This document shows, piece by piece, positions 10,428 through 22,160 of a stretch of DNA of 64,000 bases. A program made the position numbers and the translations under genes. Within the stretch, counting starts at the first letter, position 1. Each line of letters begins with the position of its first letter. The notes beneath the pieces were generated by a model. That model did no database searches and was not told the origin of the DNA. It saw only the letters and a program-made list of their open reading frames with translations. This DNA is from Rapana venosa (Eukaryota; Mollusca; Gastropoda; Neogastropoda; Muricidae): NCBI GenBank assembly GCA_028751875.1, contig CM054143.1, positions 69,254,131-69,318,130 of the forward strand, read 5' to 3'.

Positions 10428-12480
10428 AGAGAAAAGAAAAAAAAAAAGATAAAGAGATGTAAGTAAAAAAAAAGAGGAAAACGTAAAGTAAAGAGTAAGA
10501 ATGAAAAGAAACAAAAAAAAATAAAAAAATAAGGAGAAAAAAAAAAAAGAAGAAGGAAACAAAAAAAAATAAAGATAATTATAACAAAGAAAAAAAAAGA
10601 GAAGAGAGGTGAAGAGAGAGCCAAAAGAAAATAAGAGATAAAAAAAAAAAAAGAGAAAAAGAGAATAAAGAGAAGAGAATAAAAAAAAGAGAAAGATAAA
10701 GAAAGAAAGAAGGAAAATGAGCAGAAAGAAAAAAAAGAGAGAAGGAAAAAGAAGAAATAATAACGAAAAAAGTAAAAAAGAGGAAAGTTAAAAGTAGAGA
10801 AGGATATAAGGTGGAAAAGAAAAAAAGAAAATAAAGAGAGAAAAAAAAAAAGAGAAAAAAGAAAGAAAGAAAAAAAAATGAAATAAGGAGAAAAAAAGAA
10901 AGAAAAATAAAAGAAAAAAAAAAAAAAAGAAGAGAAGAGATGAAAGTGAAGGAAAGAGTTAAGATTAAAAGAACAAAGATAAGAAAAAAGAGACAAAAAA
11001 TTAAAAAGAAATAAAGAGAACGGAAGAACAATGAAAGAAACAAAGAGGAGATAAGAAGTAGATACAAGAGAGTATAAGAGGAAGAAAGAAAAAAGAAGGA
11101 AAAGAGAAAATAAGAGAAAAAAAAAAATGAAAATATAAAGAGTAAGAAAGAATAACAAAAAAAAGAATAAAAGAAGAAAGAAAGAAAGAAAGAATTTAAG
11201 AGAGATAAGAGAAAAAAAGAATAGAAAAAGAAAAAAAGAGAAAAAAGATGGACTAAAAAAGAAAAGAAAAAAAAAAGAAGACAGAAAAAAACAAAGAGAG
11301 AAAGAGAATAAAAGAAGTAAAAGAGAGAACGAGGAAAGATAGAAGAAGAAACAAAAAAGAAGAAAAAAAGATAGAGATCGAGAAAAAAAAAAAAAAGCAA
11401 GAGAGAGGGGGGCGCAAAATGAGAAGAAAGGAAGAAAAAGAAGAAAAGAAAAGAATCAAACAAAGAGAGAGAGGCTTTAAAAAAGAGAAAAAAAAAGAAT
11501 AAGAAGAGAGAAAAAAAGAGAGAGAAATAAGAGAAAAGAAAAAAAGAAGAAAGAAAAGAGAAAAAAACATGAAGAGAAAAAAATAATATAAAGTAGAAAG
11601 AGAAAGAAAGACTAGGAAAAGAGAGAGAAGAAAGAAAAAAAAAGAGAAGTAAAAAAAAGAAAGAAAAAGAAAAGAAAAAAAAAGGAAGAAGAAGAAATGA
11701 GAATTAAAAAATAGAGAGAAAAGAGGCGAGAGAGATAAGAGGAAAAAAAAAAGAAAGAAAGAGAATAAACAAAGAGAGAGAGGGGAAGAAAGAAAAGAAT
11801 AAAAAAAAAAGAAGAATAAAGAAAAAAAAAATGAGTGATAAAATATAAATAATGAGAATAGAAAAGGGAATAAGGGTTAAAATAAAAAGACGAGGAAAAA
11901 GAGAAAAAGAAAAAAATGAATAAAGGAAAAAAGAAGAGAGTTAGAAGAATAAAAAAGATATAGAAAGTAAAAATAAAAAAAAAAGAAAAAAAATAGAAAG
12001 AATTGAGTAAGAAAAAGAAAAATTAGAAAGCCGAAGAAAAAAGGAGTTGAGATAAGATAAATAAAGGAATAAAAAAAGAGAGAAAAAGAAATATGATAGA
12101 GAAAAAATAAAAGAATGAGAGAGTTAAAAAGAAAAAAGAAATCTGAGAGAGAGGGGGGTTAAACAATAAAATAAGAATGAAAAAAAGAAGAGAGAAGAAG
12201 AGAAGAGAGATAAAGATAAAAAGCAAAAAAATAAAAAATAAATAATATAAAGATATTAAGAGGAAAAAGAGATAAAAGAAAATGAGAAGCATGATATAGA
12301 AGAAAAGTGAAGAGAGAAGAAAAAAATGTAAAAAAAAGAAATAAAAAAATAAAAAGAAAAGAGAAAAAAGTAGAAAAAAAAAAAAGAGTAAAAAAGTAAG
12401 AAGATTAATAGAAAAAAAATAGAAGTGATGTGTAAGAGAGAAAAGTGAGCGAAGAATCAAGATGTGAAAGAGAGTCAAAA
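9001..12480. repeat. A-rich purine array (GAAA-like)
   Basis: After a short AT-rich lead-in (9001-9130), about 3.3 kb is almost wholly A and G with A dominating (AAAAGAAA, AGAGAAAA). A CACACA plus C-run interruption sits at 9399-9432. The Phe/Leu-rich minus-strand frames, up to 294 residues, are poly-pyrimidine read-through. This section has no counterpart in the second copy of the block. Confidence 0.95.
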
Positions 12481-13260
12481 ATGAGAAGTAGAGAGAAGAA
12501 AAGAAAAAGGAGAGATGATGGGGAGGAGGGGAAGAGAAAGAGAGTGGAGAGAGGGAGAGAGGGGAGAGAAAAGCAGGGAGAGAGCGGGGGGAGAGAGAGC
12601 GGGAGAGGGTGAGTAAGAGGGGGGCCAGCACCAGAGAGAGGGAGGGAGAAAGAGAAGGAGAGGTATAGGTGAGAGAGAGAGAGGGAGAGAGAGGGGGGAG
12701 AGAGAGCGGAGAGAGAGAGGAGGGAGCGGCTGAGAGAGAGGGGGGTTGAGAGACACAGAGAGGGAGGGAGGAGAGAGAACGAGAGAGAAAGGGAAGAGAG
12801 AGGATCGGAGAGAGAGGGACAGAGACAGTAGAGGGAGAGAGAGAGGAGAGAAAGAGAGGGTGGGATGACGAGAGATCGGAGTGGAGAGAGAGGGGGAGAG
12901 TCTGGGGGCGAGTGTGAGAGGAGAGGGGGATGAGAATGGAGATTGAGTGGGAGTGAGGGGGATGGGAAGAGAGTGAGAGAAAAGGATGATAGAGAATTCA
13001 GAGAGCAGTGGTAGCGGGCCGGAGAAATAGAGAAAGGGGGGAGATGGTGAGAAAGTAGTGGGGGAAGAGTGAGAGGTGGGAAAGAGAGAGGGAGGAGAGT
13101 GGAATGAGAGAGAGGAAAGAGAGGAGAGAGGTGGAGCGAGACGTGTGTGGGGGAGAGAGGGAGAGGGATACAGAAGGAGAGAGGGAGGCAGAGAGTAGAG
13201 GAGGGAGAGAGAGAAAGGGTGGAGTAGAGAGGTAGAGTGAGGGGGATGGGAGGTGGGATG
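12481..13260. repeat. Polypurine (GA) array, second part
   Basis: The GA/GGGAG composition of 5080-8215 resumes and ends at a unique stretch beginning GATGGTTACGATAAC. The counterpart end is at about 21590. Confidence 0.95.
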
Positions 13261-13860
13261 TTGAGTGAGATGAAGATGGTTACGATAACAATAACAAAAC
13301 CACGATACTACAACAGTTAGTAATAATAAATATGGTTATTGGGAATGAAGAAGTAAGAAAAAGAAGAAGAGAAGAAGGAAGGAGATGAAGAGACAACGAC
13401 GACGACAATGATATCTACTTCTCTACTACTACTATTCATAATACATTACCGACAGTCGCTGCAGGCAGACAGAAGAAAGTGACGCTGGGGGGCGCTTTTT
13501 CATGTACGGGGAACAGACGAAAGTGACTGGAAAAGCGCGGTGGTATTTACGCCGGTTGTGCAAGATGCCCCTCTTCCAGTTTGTTGAAGGTGTGTTAAAA
13601 AAAAATAAGACAGGAGGGGGGGGGGGGGGGGGGGGGGGGGAGACAAAAAGAAAGAACGATTGGGGTCTGCAATCACAGAAGGGCTGTGTGTGGTGATGTT
13701 TCTGCGGGATCAGCTTCGAACTTAAGTGTGTGTTTGGAGTTCAAAATTTCCACTGTGTCGTCTGACAAAGGTTTAGAATCTTTTCACTTTGTGTTTGGTT
13801 TGTTTTTTTTTGCACTTATTTGTCAGGGTGCTGGTTTGTTTTATTACACACGTGTTTATT
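13261..13860. other. Unique end of copy A with a G-run
   Basis: Non-repetitive DNA shared with 21591-22160 (ACATTACCGACAGTCGCTGC occurs in both), with a G-run at 13615-13640. Frames are short and not conserved between copies. No gene is seen. Confidence 0.6.
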
Positions 13861-13865
13861 TTATT

Positions 13866-14185
13866 TTATTCATTTACACGAGGATAATGGAAAAAAGCCT
13901 TATGTGCTTTTTTACATACACCCCCGTGTGTATGCGTTTTGAAAATTCTTTTTCTTTTCCCCCCGGCACACAATGGCTATTTTAAACCAAAGCGGAACAG
14001 GATTTAAGTGGTTAAAGTGTTCTGCGTGCGTTCACCTGGTTTATGGTTATCGGAAAGACTTTTGGGGGAGTGGAGTTGCACTGTGGTAACCCAGGGGAAA
14101 AATCCCTTGAACGGGAATCGAAACCCGGGTAGTCAGTTGGGAGCGCAATTTTTTGGGCCACTGGTACCGTCCCCCCTCCCCCTTT
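13866..14185 (-). mobile_element. SINE-A, near full length
   Basis: Minus-strand SINE-A. The plus strand shows ACGAGGATAATGG, the CCCCCGTGTGTATGCG box, AAAGCGGAACAGGATTTAA, CCAGGGGAAAAATCC and an inverted B-box (GGGAATCGAAACCC, with one extra A). It lies between the two copies of the large block, where no equivalent follows the second copy. Homopolymers look expanded. Confidence 0.8.
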
Positions 14186-14330
14186 TCCAAACCCTGGTGT
14201 GTGGGTGTGTGTGTGTGTGTGTGTGGGTGTGTCTGAAGAGTATAATAAAAAATGATGTTGATGGTGAGGGTGTACTGTTTTGAGAATTCTAATTCATTTT
14301 ATTTTTTAAAACCCACACACACCACACACA
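14186..14330. repeat. GT and CA microsatellites
   Basis: A GT run at 14200-14232 and CACAC-rich DNA at 14310-14350, with ordinary sequence between. Confidence 0.8.
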
Positions 14331-15014
14331 ACCCACACACACACACAACACTTTCTCTCTCTCTTCTTTTCTCTCTCCCCTCTCTCTCTCTCTCTCTCTC
14401 TCTTTTCCCCTCTCTCTCTCTTTTCCTTGATTGTGCCTAAGGTCGATGTGGGATTAAAAAATTCCCCTTCTCATCCCCCCCCCCCCCCCCTCCCCCCCCC
14501 CCCCCTCTCTCTCTCCTTTTATTGTTTTGTTATAGTTATAGTTTTTGGGTTTTTAATGATGAAGGACGTTTTCCCCCATTTTTTATATTTCAATATTTTT
14601 TTTGGGCTTTTTTTTTGGGATGTATTGAATTCTAAGAATTTTTCTATTTCAAATATTTTTTTTTTCGTGTAACAAATGGGTACCATTTTACAATGTGAAG
14701 ATTTTCATTTTTATGACTTTTTTTAAATTTTGGGTTCTTTTTTTTAATTTTTTAAAACATTTTTTGACTTGATTTTTTTTTGTTTTGGTGGGTGGTTTTG
14801 TTGCTTTTTTTTTTTCGTTTGTTTGTTTTTGTTGTTGTGTTTTTTTGTTTTTTGGGGTTGGTTTTGTTTTGGGGGGGTTTTTTTTTTATTTCTTTACTTT
14901 AAAAATTTTTTTTCCCTTTTCTTTTTTTTCTTTGTTTTTATTTTTTTAATTTTCCCCCCTTTGTTTCTAGGGTGGAGTATGAGTCTTGGTTTAAAAATTA
15001 AGTGTATCCCAAAA

Positions 15015-15085
15015 CAGGCGGGGATGGTGAAAAAAAAAAAAGCCACGAGTGCTTTTTTCATTATCCTTAATAAAAGAATTCGTCT
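15015..15085 (+). mobile_element. SINE-A 3' tail fragment (copy in A-prime)
   Basis: GGGGATGGTG, an A-run, then CTTTTTTCATTATCC and AATAAAAG match 676-748. The TC array starts just after, as in copy A. Confidence 0.65.
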
Positions 15086-15089
15086 TTTC

Positions 15090-15503
15090 CCATTGTCTCT
15101 CTCTCTGTTTCTCCTCTCGTTTTCTCTCTGTTTCTCTCTCTCTTCTCTCTCTTCTCTCTGTTTCTCTTCTCTGGTTACTCTCTCTCTTTTTTCTTCTCTG
15201 TGTTTCTCTTCTCTCTCTCGGTTTCCCTCTTCTCAGTTTTCCTTTTCAGTTCCTCTCTCTCATTTTTCCTGTTTTCAGTCTCTCTCTCTCAGTTTCTTTC
15301 TCAGTCTCTCTCCTCTCGTTTCTTGTCTTCTCTTCGTCTTCTCTTCAGTTTCTCTTAGTTCTCTTCTCTCTCTCTTCTCCTCTCTCTCCCCGTCTCTCTT
15401 CAGTCTCTCTCACTTGTCTCTTTCTTAATTTCTCTGTCTTCTCTAGTCTTTTTCTAGTTTTCTCTCTCAGTCTCTCCCTTTTTCTAGTTTCTCTCTTCTC
15501 ATT

Positions 15504-15541
<38 letters not shown>

Positions 15542-15850
15542 CCTTTTGGGTGTTTCTCTCTTTCAGTTTCTCTCTCTCTCTTCAGTTTCTCTCTCTCTTC
15601 AGTTTCTCTCTTCAGTTTTCTTTCTCTCTTCAGTCTCTCTTCTCTCTCTCTCTCTCTCTCTCTCTTTTCCTCCTCTCTCTCTCCCTCTCTCTCTGCTCTC
15701 TTCCTTCTGTGTGTTGTGTGTCTCTCTCTCCCTTCTCTTTTGTTCTCTCTCTCTTTCCCCCTTTTTCCTCTCTTCTGTCTTCTCTTCCCCCCCTCTCTTC
15801 TTTTCTCTTCTCTTCTCTCTCTCTCTTTTCTCTCTTTGTTTTCCAGTTTG
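15090..15850. repeat. Interrupted TC array (A-prime)
   Basis: About 760 bases of C and T with CAGTTTC breaks, the partner of 750-1600. The 426-residue Ser/Leu frame over it is not a protein. Confidence 0.9.
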
Positions 15851-15864
15851 TGCAATTTTCGTTC

Positions 15865-16215
15865 TTGATGGGTGCGGGGAACACTGCACACATAGCCTTC
15901 ACCCGCGCGCTTGCACACCCCAAACCACCAACACCCCACACACCACACACACACACACACACAACTAAAACCCCCACAAAACAACACACCACCATCCACA
16001 ACAAACACACACACCAAAACCCCAAAACCCCAACACAAAAACCAAACACACACAAAACCCAACACACACACACACCAAACAACACACACACAACCCCACA
16101 CCACACACACCCCCGCGTAGCTGGGACGCACACACAGTATTCACCACTTTCCCCAACACCCCGCGCGCGCGCCCCACAAACCACAAACAGGACACACACA
16201 CACACACAGGGCCCT
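15865..16215. repeat. CA-rich stretch (A-prime)
   Basis: Impure CA repeats, with the same CGCGCGCTTGCACAC entry motif seen in copy A near 1664. Partner of 1601-2045. Confidence 0.85.
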
Positions 16216-16239
16216 TTTTGCACCGGAATTTTCATCATC

Positions 16240-16497
16240 TTTTTTATTATTATTAATTGTTTTTTTGGGGGTAATCGAATAAACACTCATGTGTTTTTTT
16301 TACTCCGCCCCCGAGTGACGCGTTGGTAAATTTTGTCCCCGTTCCACCGGACACAAGGCTTTCTTCCCGAAAAGGGAACGTGTTGTGGGTGCGTTGGCAC
16401 CGGGACCTCGGTTTACGTTACCCAAAAGGGATTTTAAAGGGGGGGAGGGGGGTCAGCATGATGTTAAACTCCAGGGGGAAAACCCTTTTGAACCAGA
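16240..16497 (-). mobile_element. SINE-A, degenerate copy (A-prime)
   Basis: Partner of 2078-2365. GGGGGTAATCGAATAAAC, CCGAAAAGGGAACG and GGGACCTCGGTTTA are still readable on the plus strand. Homopolymer expansion obscures the rest. Confidence 0.7.
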
Positions 16498-16904
16498 TTT
16501 AAAAAAAAACACCCCACACAACAAAACACACACACACACCACACAACACACACACACACCACAAAACACACACACCCCACACTGCTCATCTCTTTTGATA
16601 TTCTCTTTTTCTTCATCGGGTATGTTTTGCTTCCAAAGTTTGCGGGAAAAACATGTAAACAAAAACAGCAAAGGCTGGCACCCCCAGCATATTGTTTGTT
16701 CGGGAATTTGACAACAGTCTTTGTACTCAGTACGGCTTCGAAAATCCTGTACTGAAAAATTGTTTTTTTTAAACCATAATGAAATTAAAAACCTTTTCGA
16801 ACAAATTTGTCAGATTTACAAAGCATTTTGGTGAAAAAATGTCCCCTGTTATGTTTTATATCGTGTCGAGGGTTTTTAAAAAAAATTCCCACAACTTCAA
16901 GATA
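16498..16904. other. CA stretch and unassigned DNA (A-prime)
   Basis: CA-rich at 16510-16580. Then comes the counterpart of 2560-2860 (TTTTGCTTCCAAA, TACGGCTTCGAAAATCC). No gene. Confidence 0.6.
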
Positions 16905-17960
16905 ATAAAAATATATACATAGAACTTATATAGCGTTTTCTTTCAAAGCCAAAAAAGTGCTGCTTCAACCCTTTTAAACTTACACAGTCATGCATCAAAG
17001 ATAAATAATCATAGTTTTAAAAAAACAGATATTACAAACATGGCGCCGCAGACAAAATTATGAAAAAAAATTTAATAGTGAAAGTTTTTCAAAAAACCCA
17101 AAACACTCACACAGGTCAATACTTTAGCAGGTGAAAAGGACATGGGGTTTGTGAAGGTGAGTTAGTTTCTGATATGGAAAACAGGGGGGGAAAAAATCTT
17201 AGGTTTGAAAAAAAATAGTTTGAGGTGGATTTTTAAAAGGTTTATAACTAGGTTTCTGGCGAAAGAGAGAGGGGCTCATTCAGGTCGAGGACCCAAATAG
17301 AGAAAGAGGGCGGCCCCCGTGGACTGGTTTAAATTTGGTTTTCGTAGGCACAAGGGATTGCAGCGGCGGAGGGAACGTGAAGGGTGTACAGGTTTTGAAT
17401 TCAAGAGTGGGGTGCAGGTTTTGCGGGACATTGTAACAGAGGGTAGTGATCTTTTAATTGACCCCGTGGACAGGCAGCCCCGGGGGAGAACGCAAGAGGG
17501 GGTAATGTGTCGATTTTTTCTCTTGGAACTAGTCGGCTGCAGAGTTTTGTTTCGTGAAGGGGTGGTGATGAGTGGCACCGAAAAAGAGAAAAGCAAAAGT
17601 CCCCCGTGAAAGAATGAAGAAGTGACCCTCACAACAACCCTAGGATGTAAATTTTTTGCCTTAGCAAAAGACGTGCAGGCCCTCTCAGGAAAATGTTCCC
17701 CTGGAAGTATGCGGTTTGTTGACCACGGTGGAACTCCGCAAATCCCCCTGGCCTGTGTTTGGTCAGCAGCCACCCCCATACACTGGGTTGTCGCTGTAGC
17801 TCTTTGTCCCCAGAACAGCCTCTTGTCAGTCCAGCAGCAAAACTGGCAAAATGGGCCGGGTTCCTACTGCGAGGGCGGGTCTGCCGATGCGGAATGCCCT
17901 AGCAAATTTGTCTGTTGCCGTGGGTGAAGTGAAAAAGATGTTCGTACATCTACAAACACT
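16905..17960 (-). mobile_element. L2/CR1-like LINE end, heavily decayed (A-prime)
   Basis: Partner of 2868-3865 in the same orientation. The 3'-terminal motif survives near 16920 as CTTATATAGCG. The coding equivalent (ATAACTAGGTTTCTGGCG at 17245 on the plus strand) is broken by numerous indels. No intact reading frame remains. The segment after about 17815 corresponds to the unassigned 3866-4121 stretch. Confidence 0.7.
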
Positions 17961-17997
17961 TCACTTGCACGTGTTCATTTCCCACCCTTTTTCCCAA

Positions 17998-18236
17998 CAC
18001 CCAAAAAGTCTTTCCCATGAGCTATAAACCCGGGGCCCTGTTTGGAAAAGCATGCGGAAATCTTGGGGGCACAGTTTTAAAACCTGTCCGCTTTTGGAAA
18101 AAGTTGGCCAGTGTGTGTGGTGGGAAAAAAGATGACAAAAATTAACAAAACCGCATACACAGGGGGGAGTTTGAAAAGCACTGAGTGCTTTTTTTTTCCC
18201 CGTATAATAGAATAAATAAAATAAAATAAATAAACC
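17998..18236 (+). mobile_element. SINE-A, head-less copy (A-prime)
   Basis: Partner of 4122-4380. AAGTCTTTCCCATGAGC, ATAAACCCGGGGCCC and an AAAT/AAAATAAA tail are readable. Confidence 0.7.
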
Positions 18237-18860
18237 CGGGTTAAAAGATCCTGTTCAGTGATCAGTTTCTTTTCAAGGCCCCTAACTGTCTGAATTTTTG
18301 CTCTGTCTTTGCTGCACAAAATACGTGTCTTTCAGTTGGGTGACCCAGTAAAGAAACGTGAGAAATTGTCTTTGGTTATAAAAATTTCTCTATTGTTTTT
18401 ATTTCCCTGCCAAAAAACGTTTTTAAACCTTGTGCATTTGGTCAAAACGCATCTAAAACAGAGCCTTTTTTCTTTGAGAAGGAAAGACTTTTTTTTAAAA
18501 ATTAATTTGGCGCCTGTGTTTTAAAAAGGGGTCCCCAAAAGTCACTACAATTCACCTAGGTTCACACCCAGAACTGACACACACACAGCAGAATGCTAAT
18601 TGCTGAGCCAACAGACCCTGCAAACCATCTCAGAACTAGGACGTTTCAATTGCCCAATCTACAATGAAGGCGGGTTTTGAGATGGACAGTTTTGTTACTG
18701 GAATTGGTTGGGGGTTTTTCTTTTTTGTGTAATATTCAAATGTTTTTTAAAAAAAAAACAAAAGACCTTTCACATCTTGATAAGTTTGATGCACCCTACC
18801 TTTCATACTACCTCAGTAGTCACATTCACACAACCATGCACTCCAAAATGTCCCAATTTT
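18237..18860. other. Unassigned stretch (A-prime)
   Basis: Loose counterpart of 4381-5079, with no gene or element recognised. Confidence 0.5.
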
Positions 18861-18861
18861 A

Positions 18862-21590
18862 GTAGAGGGGCGAGAAAGAGGGGGAGGGGGACGAGATGGA
18901 GAGAGAGAGGGGGGGAGAAAGAAAGAGGAGGGAGAAGGAGGGAGGGAGGAGGGGAGAGAGAGGGGGAGAAAGAGAGGGGGAGAAAGAGGGGAGAGGGGAG
19001 GGAGACAGGGAGAGAGAGGCGTAGAGAGAGGGGTGGGAAAAAGAGAGAGAGGGGGAAAAGAGAGGGGAGAGAGAGAAGAGAGGGGAGGGAAGGGGGAAGG
19101 GGAAAAGAGAGGGGTAGAGGGGAGAGGGAAGAGAGGGGGTTGGGAAAAAGGGGAGGGGGGGGGAGAGAGGGAGAGAGGAAGAGGAAAAAGGGGGGAAAAA
19201 AAAGGGGGGAAAAAGGAAAGAGGGAGAGAGAGGGGGGGGGAGGGGAGGGGGGGGGGGGGGGAGAGGAGGGAGAGGAGAGGGTGTGGAGGGGGGGGGGAGG
19301 GCAAAAGAGGGGAAGGTGGAGAGAAGGGGGGGTGGAGGAGGGGAAGGAAGGTAGGGAGGGAGGGGAGAGAAAGAGAGGGGGAAGAGAGAGGGGGGGGGGA
19401 AGAGAGGGGGGGGAGAGAAGAGAGGGGGGAGAGAGAGGGGGCCGGGGTGATAAGGGGGAATGGAGAGGGGAGAGGGGGAGAGAGGGGAAAGAGGGGAAGG
19501 GGGGGTGAGAGAGGGGGGAGAGAGAGAAGAGGATGGGGAGAGAGGGAGAGAAAGAGGGCGGAGAAGAGGGCAGTGAGAGAGGGAGGGGAGGGAAGAGGGG
19601 AAAAAAGAGGGAGGGAGAGAAAAGGGGGGAGAGGGGAAGAGAGAGTGGGGAGGCGAGGGGGGGAAAGAGAGAAGGGAGAGAGGGGGCAGAGATAGAGGGA
19701 AAGGAGGGGGTGAGAAAGAGGGGAGAGAGAGAAAAGGAAAAAGGAGAAAGGGAGAGAGGGGGGGAGAGAGAAAGGGGGGAAGAGAACGGAGAGAGAGGGG
19801 CGGGAGAGAGAGGGGGGGGGGGGAGAGGTAGAGGGGGGGGGGGGGGAGAGGGAGAGGAGGTGGGAGAGAGGGAGAGAGGGAGGGAGAGAAAAGGAGGGGG
19901 GGGGAGGAGAAGAAAGGGGGAGAGAGAGAGAGGGAAAAGGGGGGGGGAGAGAGGGGAAAGAGAGAGAGGGGAGGGGAGGGGGGGGAGAGGAGAGGAAAGA
20001 GGGAGAGAGAGTGGGGAGGGGAGAAAGGGGGGCCCGGATGGGGGGTGGGGGAGAGGGGGAGAGAGGGGGAAAAAAGAGAGCGAGGAGAGGAAGGACGGGG
20101 AAAAAGGGGGCGGAGGGAGAAAAGAGGGGGGAGAGAGAAGGAGAGAGGGGGAGGAGAGTGGGGAGAGGAGAGGGGGGGAGAGAAGGGGGAAGAGAGAAAA
20201 GGGGAAAAAGGGGTTGGAGAGAGGCAAATTCGCGAAAAGAGAGGGAGGGGGAAAAGGGGGTGGGGGAGAGAGAGAGGGGGGAGGGAAAAGGGGGAAGGGG
20301 GGGGAGAGAGGGAAAGGGAAGAGGGGGGAAAGATAGAAAGGGAGGGGAGGGGGGAGAAAAAAGGGGGAAGAGAAGGGGGGAGAGAGATGGGGGAGAGAAG
20401 AGAGGGGGGAGAGGGAGGGGAGGGGGAGAAGAGAAGGGGGGGGAGAGAGAGAGAGAGGGGGGGAGAGGGGGGGGGAGAAAAAGAGGGAAGGGAGGGGGCG
20501 GGGGGGAGGAGAGAGAGGGGGGAGAGGGGAGGGGGGGGGAGGGGGGGAGGGGGGGGAAGGAGAGTGGGGGGGGGGAGGAGGCGGGGGGAAAGGGGGGAGA
20601 GCGGGGAGAGGAGGGAGGGAAGAGAAAAGGGAGAGTGAGGGGGAGAGAGGAGAGGAGGGAGAGAAAAGGGGGAGAGGGGAGGGAGAGCGAGGTGGGAGAG
20701 AGAGAGGGGGGGAGAGGAAGGCAGAGTAGAGAGCGAGGTGGGAGAAGAGAGGGGAGAGAAAAGGACGAGATAGAGTGGAGAGAGGGGGTGAGAAGAGATG
20801 GAGGGAATAGAGGGGAGAGAAAAGAGAGAGGGAGAGAGGGGGAAGGGAAAAGGGGGGAGAGAGAAAGGGGGGGGAGGAGAAAACGGAGAGAGAGGGGGAC
20901 GGGGGGAGTTAGGGTGGGGAAAGAAGAGGGGGGGGGAAGGGAGAGAAAGAGAGGGGAAAAGGGAGAGGGAGAAAAAGCCGGGGGAGAGGGGGGAAAAGGA
21001 GGGGGAAAGGGGGAGAAAGGGGGGGAGAAGAGGGGGAGGGAGAAAAGAGAAGGGAGGTTTATGGGAGAGGAGGGAGGGGGAAAGGGGGGAGAGAGAGGGA
21101 GAGGAGGGGGGAAGGCAGGAGGAGGGGGGTGAGAGACACAGAGAGGGAGGGGGGAGGGAAAACGAGAGAGAAAAGGGGGAGAGAGAGATCGGAGAGGGGG
21201 ACAGAGACAGAGAGGGAGAGAGAGAAGGAGGAAAGAGAGGGAGGGAGAGGAGGGGGAAGAGGATGAGGGGAGGGGGGAGAGACAGGGGGAGGAGAGGGGG
21301 AGGAAAAATGGGATTGGAGGGGAGGGGGGAGGGGGAGAGAGAGAGAGAAACGGAGAGAGTGGCGGGCCGAGAAAGAGAGAAGGGGGGGGAGGGGAAAAAG
21401 GGGGGGAAAGATGGGGGGAAAGAGAGGGGGGGTGGAAAGAAGAGAGGGGGGGAGGGGGAATGAGAGAGAAAGGGGGGGGGGAAAAAGGGAGAAAAAACAA
21501 TTTTTTCCCCCCCCCCCCCCCCAAAAAAAAAAGGGGGAAAAAGGTTTTAGGGGGGTTTGAGGGGGGGAGAGGGAGAGGAGAAAAAAAGAA
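18862..21590. repeat. Polypurine (GA/GGGGA) array (A-prime)
   Basis: About 2.7 kb of almost unbroken G and A, with longer G runs than in copy A. Near 21498-21530 a T/C-run interruption occurs. The 1020-residue minus-strand frame and several long plus-strand frames here are Ser/Leu/Pro-rich or Arg/Gly/Glu-rich read-through and not genes. Confidence 0.95.
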
Positions 21591-22160
21591 TGGTAACGAT
21601 AACAATAAAACCACGATAAAAAAAACGTAGTAAAAATAATTATGGTTGGGAAGAAGAAGAAGAAAAAGAAGAAGAAGAAAGAAAAAGAAGAAGAAGAGAA
21701 AAAACGAGGGACGCCCAATGATACTACTTCTACTACAAACTACTTTTCCATAATACATTACCGACAGTCGCTGCGGCGGGGCAGAAGAAAGTGACGGGGG
21801 GGGGCGCTTTTTCACTGAGGGGGGAAAGCAGACGAAATGGGACGGGAAGGCGGTATTTACGACTGGGTTGTGCAAAAATGCCCTCTTCCAATTTTGGGAA
21901 GGGTTTTGTGTTAAAAAAACGGGGAAGGGAGGGGGGGGGGGGGGGGGGGGGGAGAAAAAAAGAAAGAAACGTTTGGGGTTGAAATCCGGGCCAAGGGCCC
22001 ATTTTGTTTTGGAGATGTTTCTGTGATCAGCTTCGAAACTTAAGTTTGTGTTGGAGTATCCACGTGTGTCTGAAAAAAGGTTAGAATCTTTTCACTTTGT
22101 TTTTGTGTTTTTTTTTGGGGCCTTTTTTTGTCGGGGTGTTTTGTTTTTTTTTTTTAACAC
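21591..22160. other. Unique end of A-prime with a G-run
   Basis: Counterpart of 13261-13860 (GAAGAAAGTGACG and the ATTACCGACAGTCGCTGC motif recur), with a G-run at 21930-21952. The match to copy A stops near 22150. Confidence 0.6.

Larger units (their letters stand above)
1..13860. repeat. Degenerate large duplication, copy A
   Basis: This block matches 14331-22160 part for part: TC array, T-rich stretch, SINE tail, TC array, CA-rich DNA, SINE (minus), LINE end (minus), SINE (plus), purine array, then a unique end with a G-run. Anchors include the stretches at 420-660 versus 14755-15010, 2560-2740 versus 16620-16770, and 13440-13830 versus 21740-22110. Alignment by eye shows very many small insertions and deletions, so identity is clearly lower than for the 10.24-kb pair further right. 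Copy A carries an extra A-rich purine section (9001-12480) that the second copy lacks. The left limit may lie outside the window. Confidence 0.8.
14331..22160. repeat. Degenerate large duplication, copy A-prime
   Basis: This repeats the part order of 1-13860. Compared with copy A it shows longer homopolymers and lost bases throughout: the SINE and LINE portions are recognisable but studded with small gaps and runs. The purine array is shorter (18862-21590) and lacks the A-rich section. It could be a true decayed tandem duplicate, or the second haplotype of one locus placed in tandem and left unpolished. Confidence 0.8.

Noticed and set aside
10304..11463. Phe/Leu-rich frames that mimic membrane proteins
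   Set aside because: They are the complement of an A-rich purine array. The apparent hydrophobic segments follow from TTT and CTT codons.
18813..21875. A 1020-residue minus-strand open frame
   Set aside because: Ser/Leu/Pro-rich read-through of a purine array; stop codons are rare in TC-only DNA in every frame. The paired block does not preserve it.
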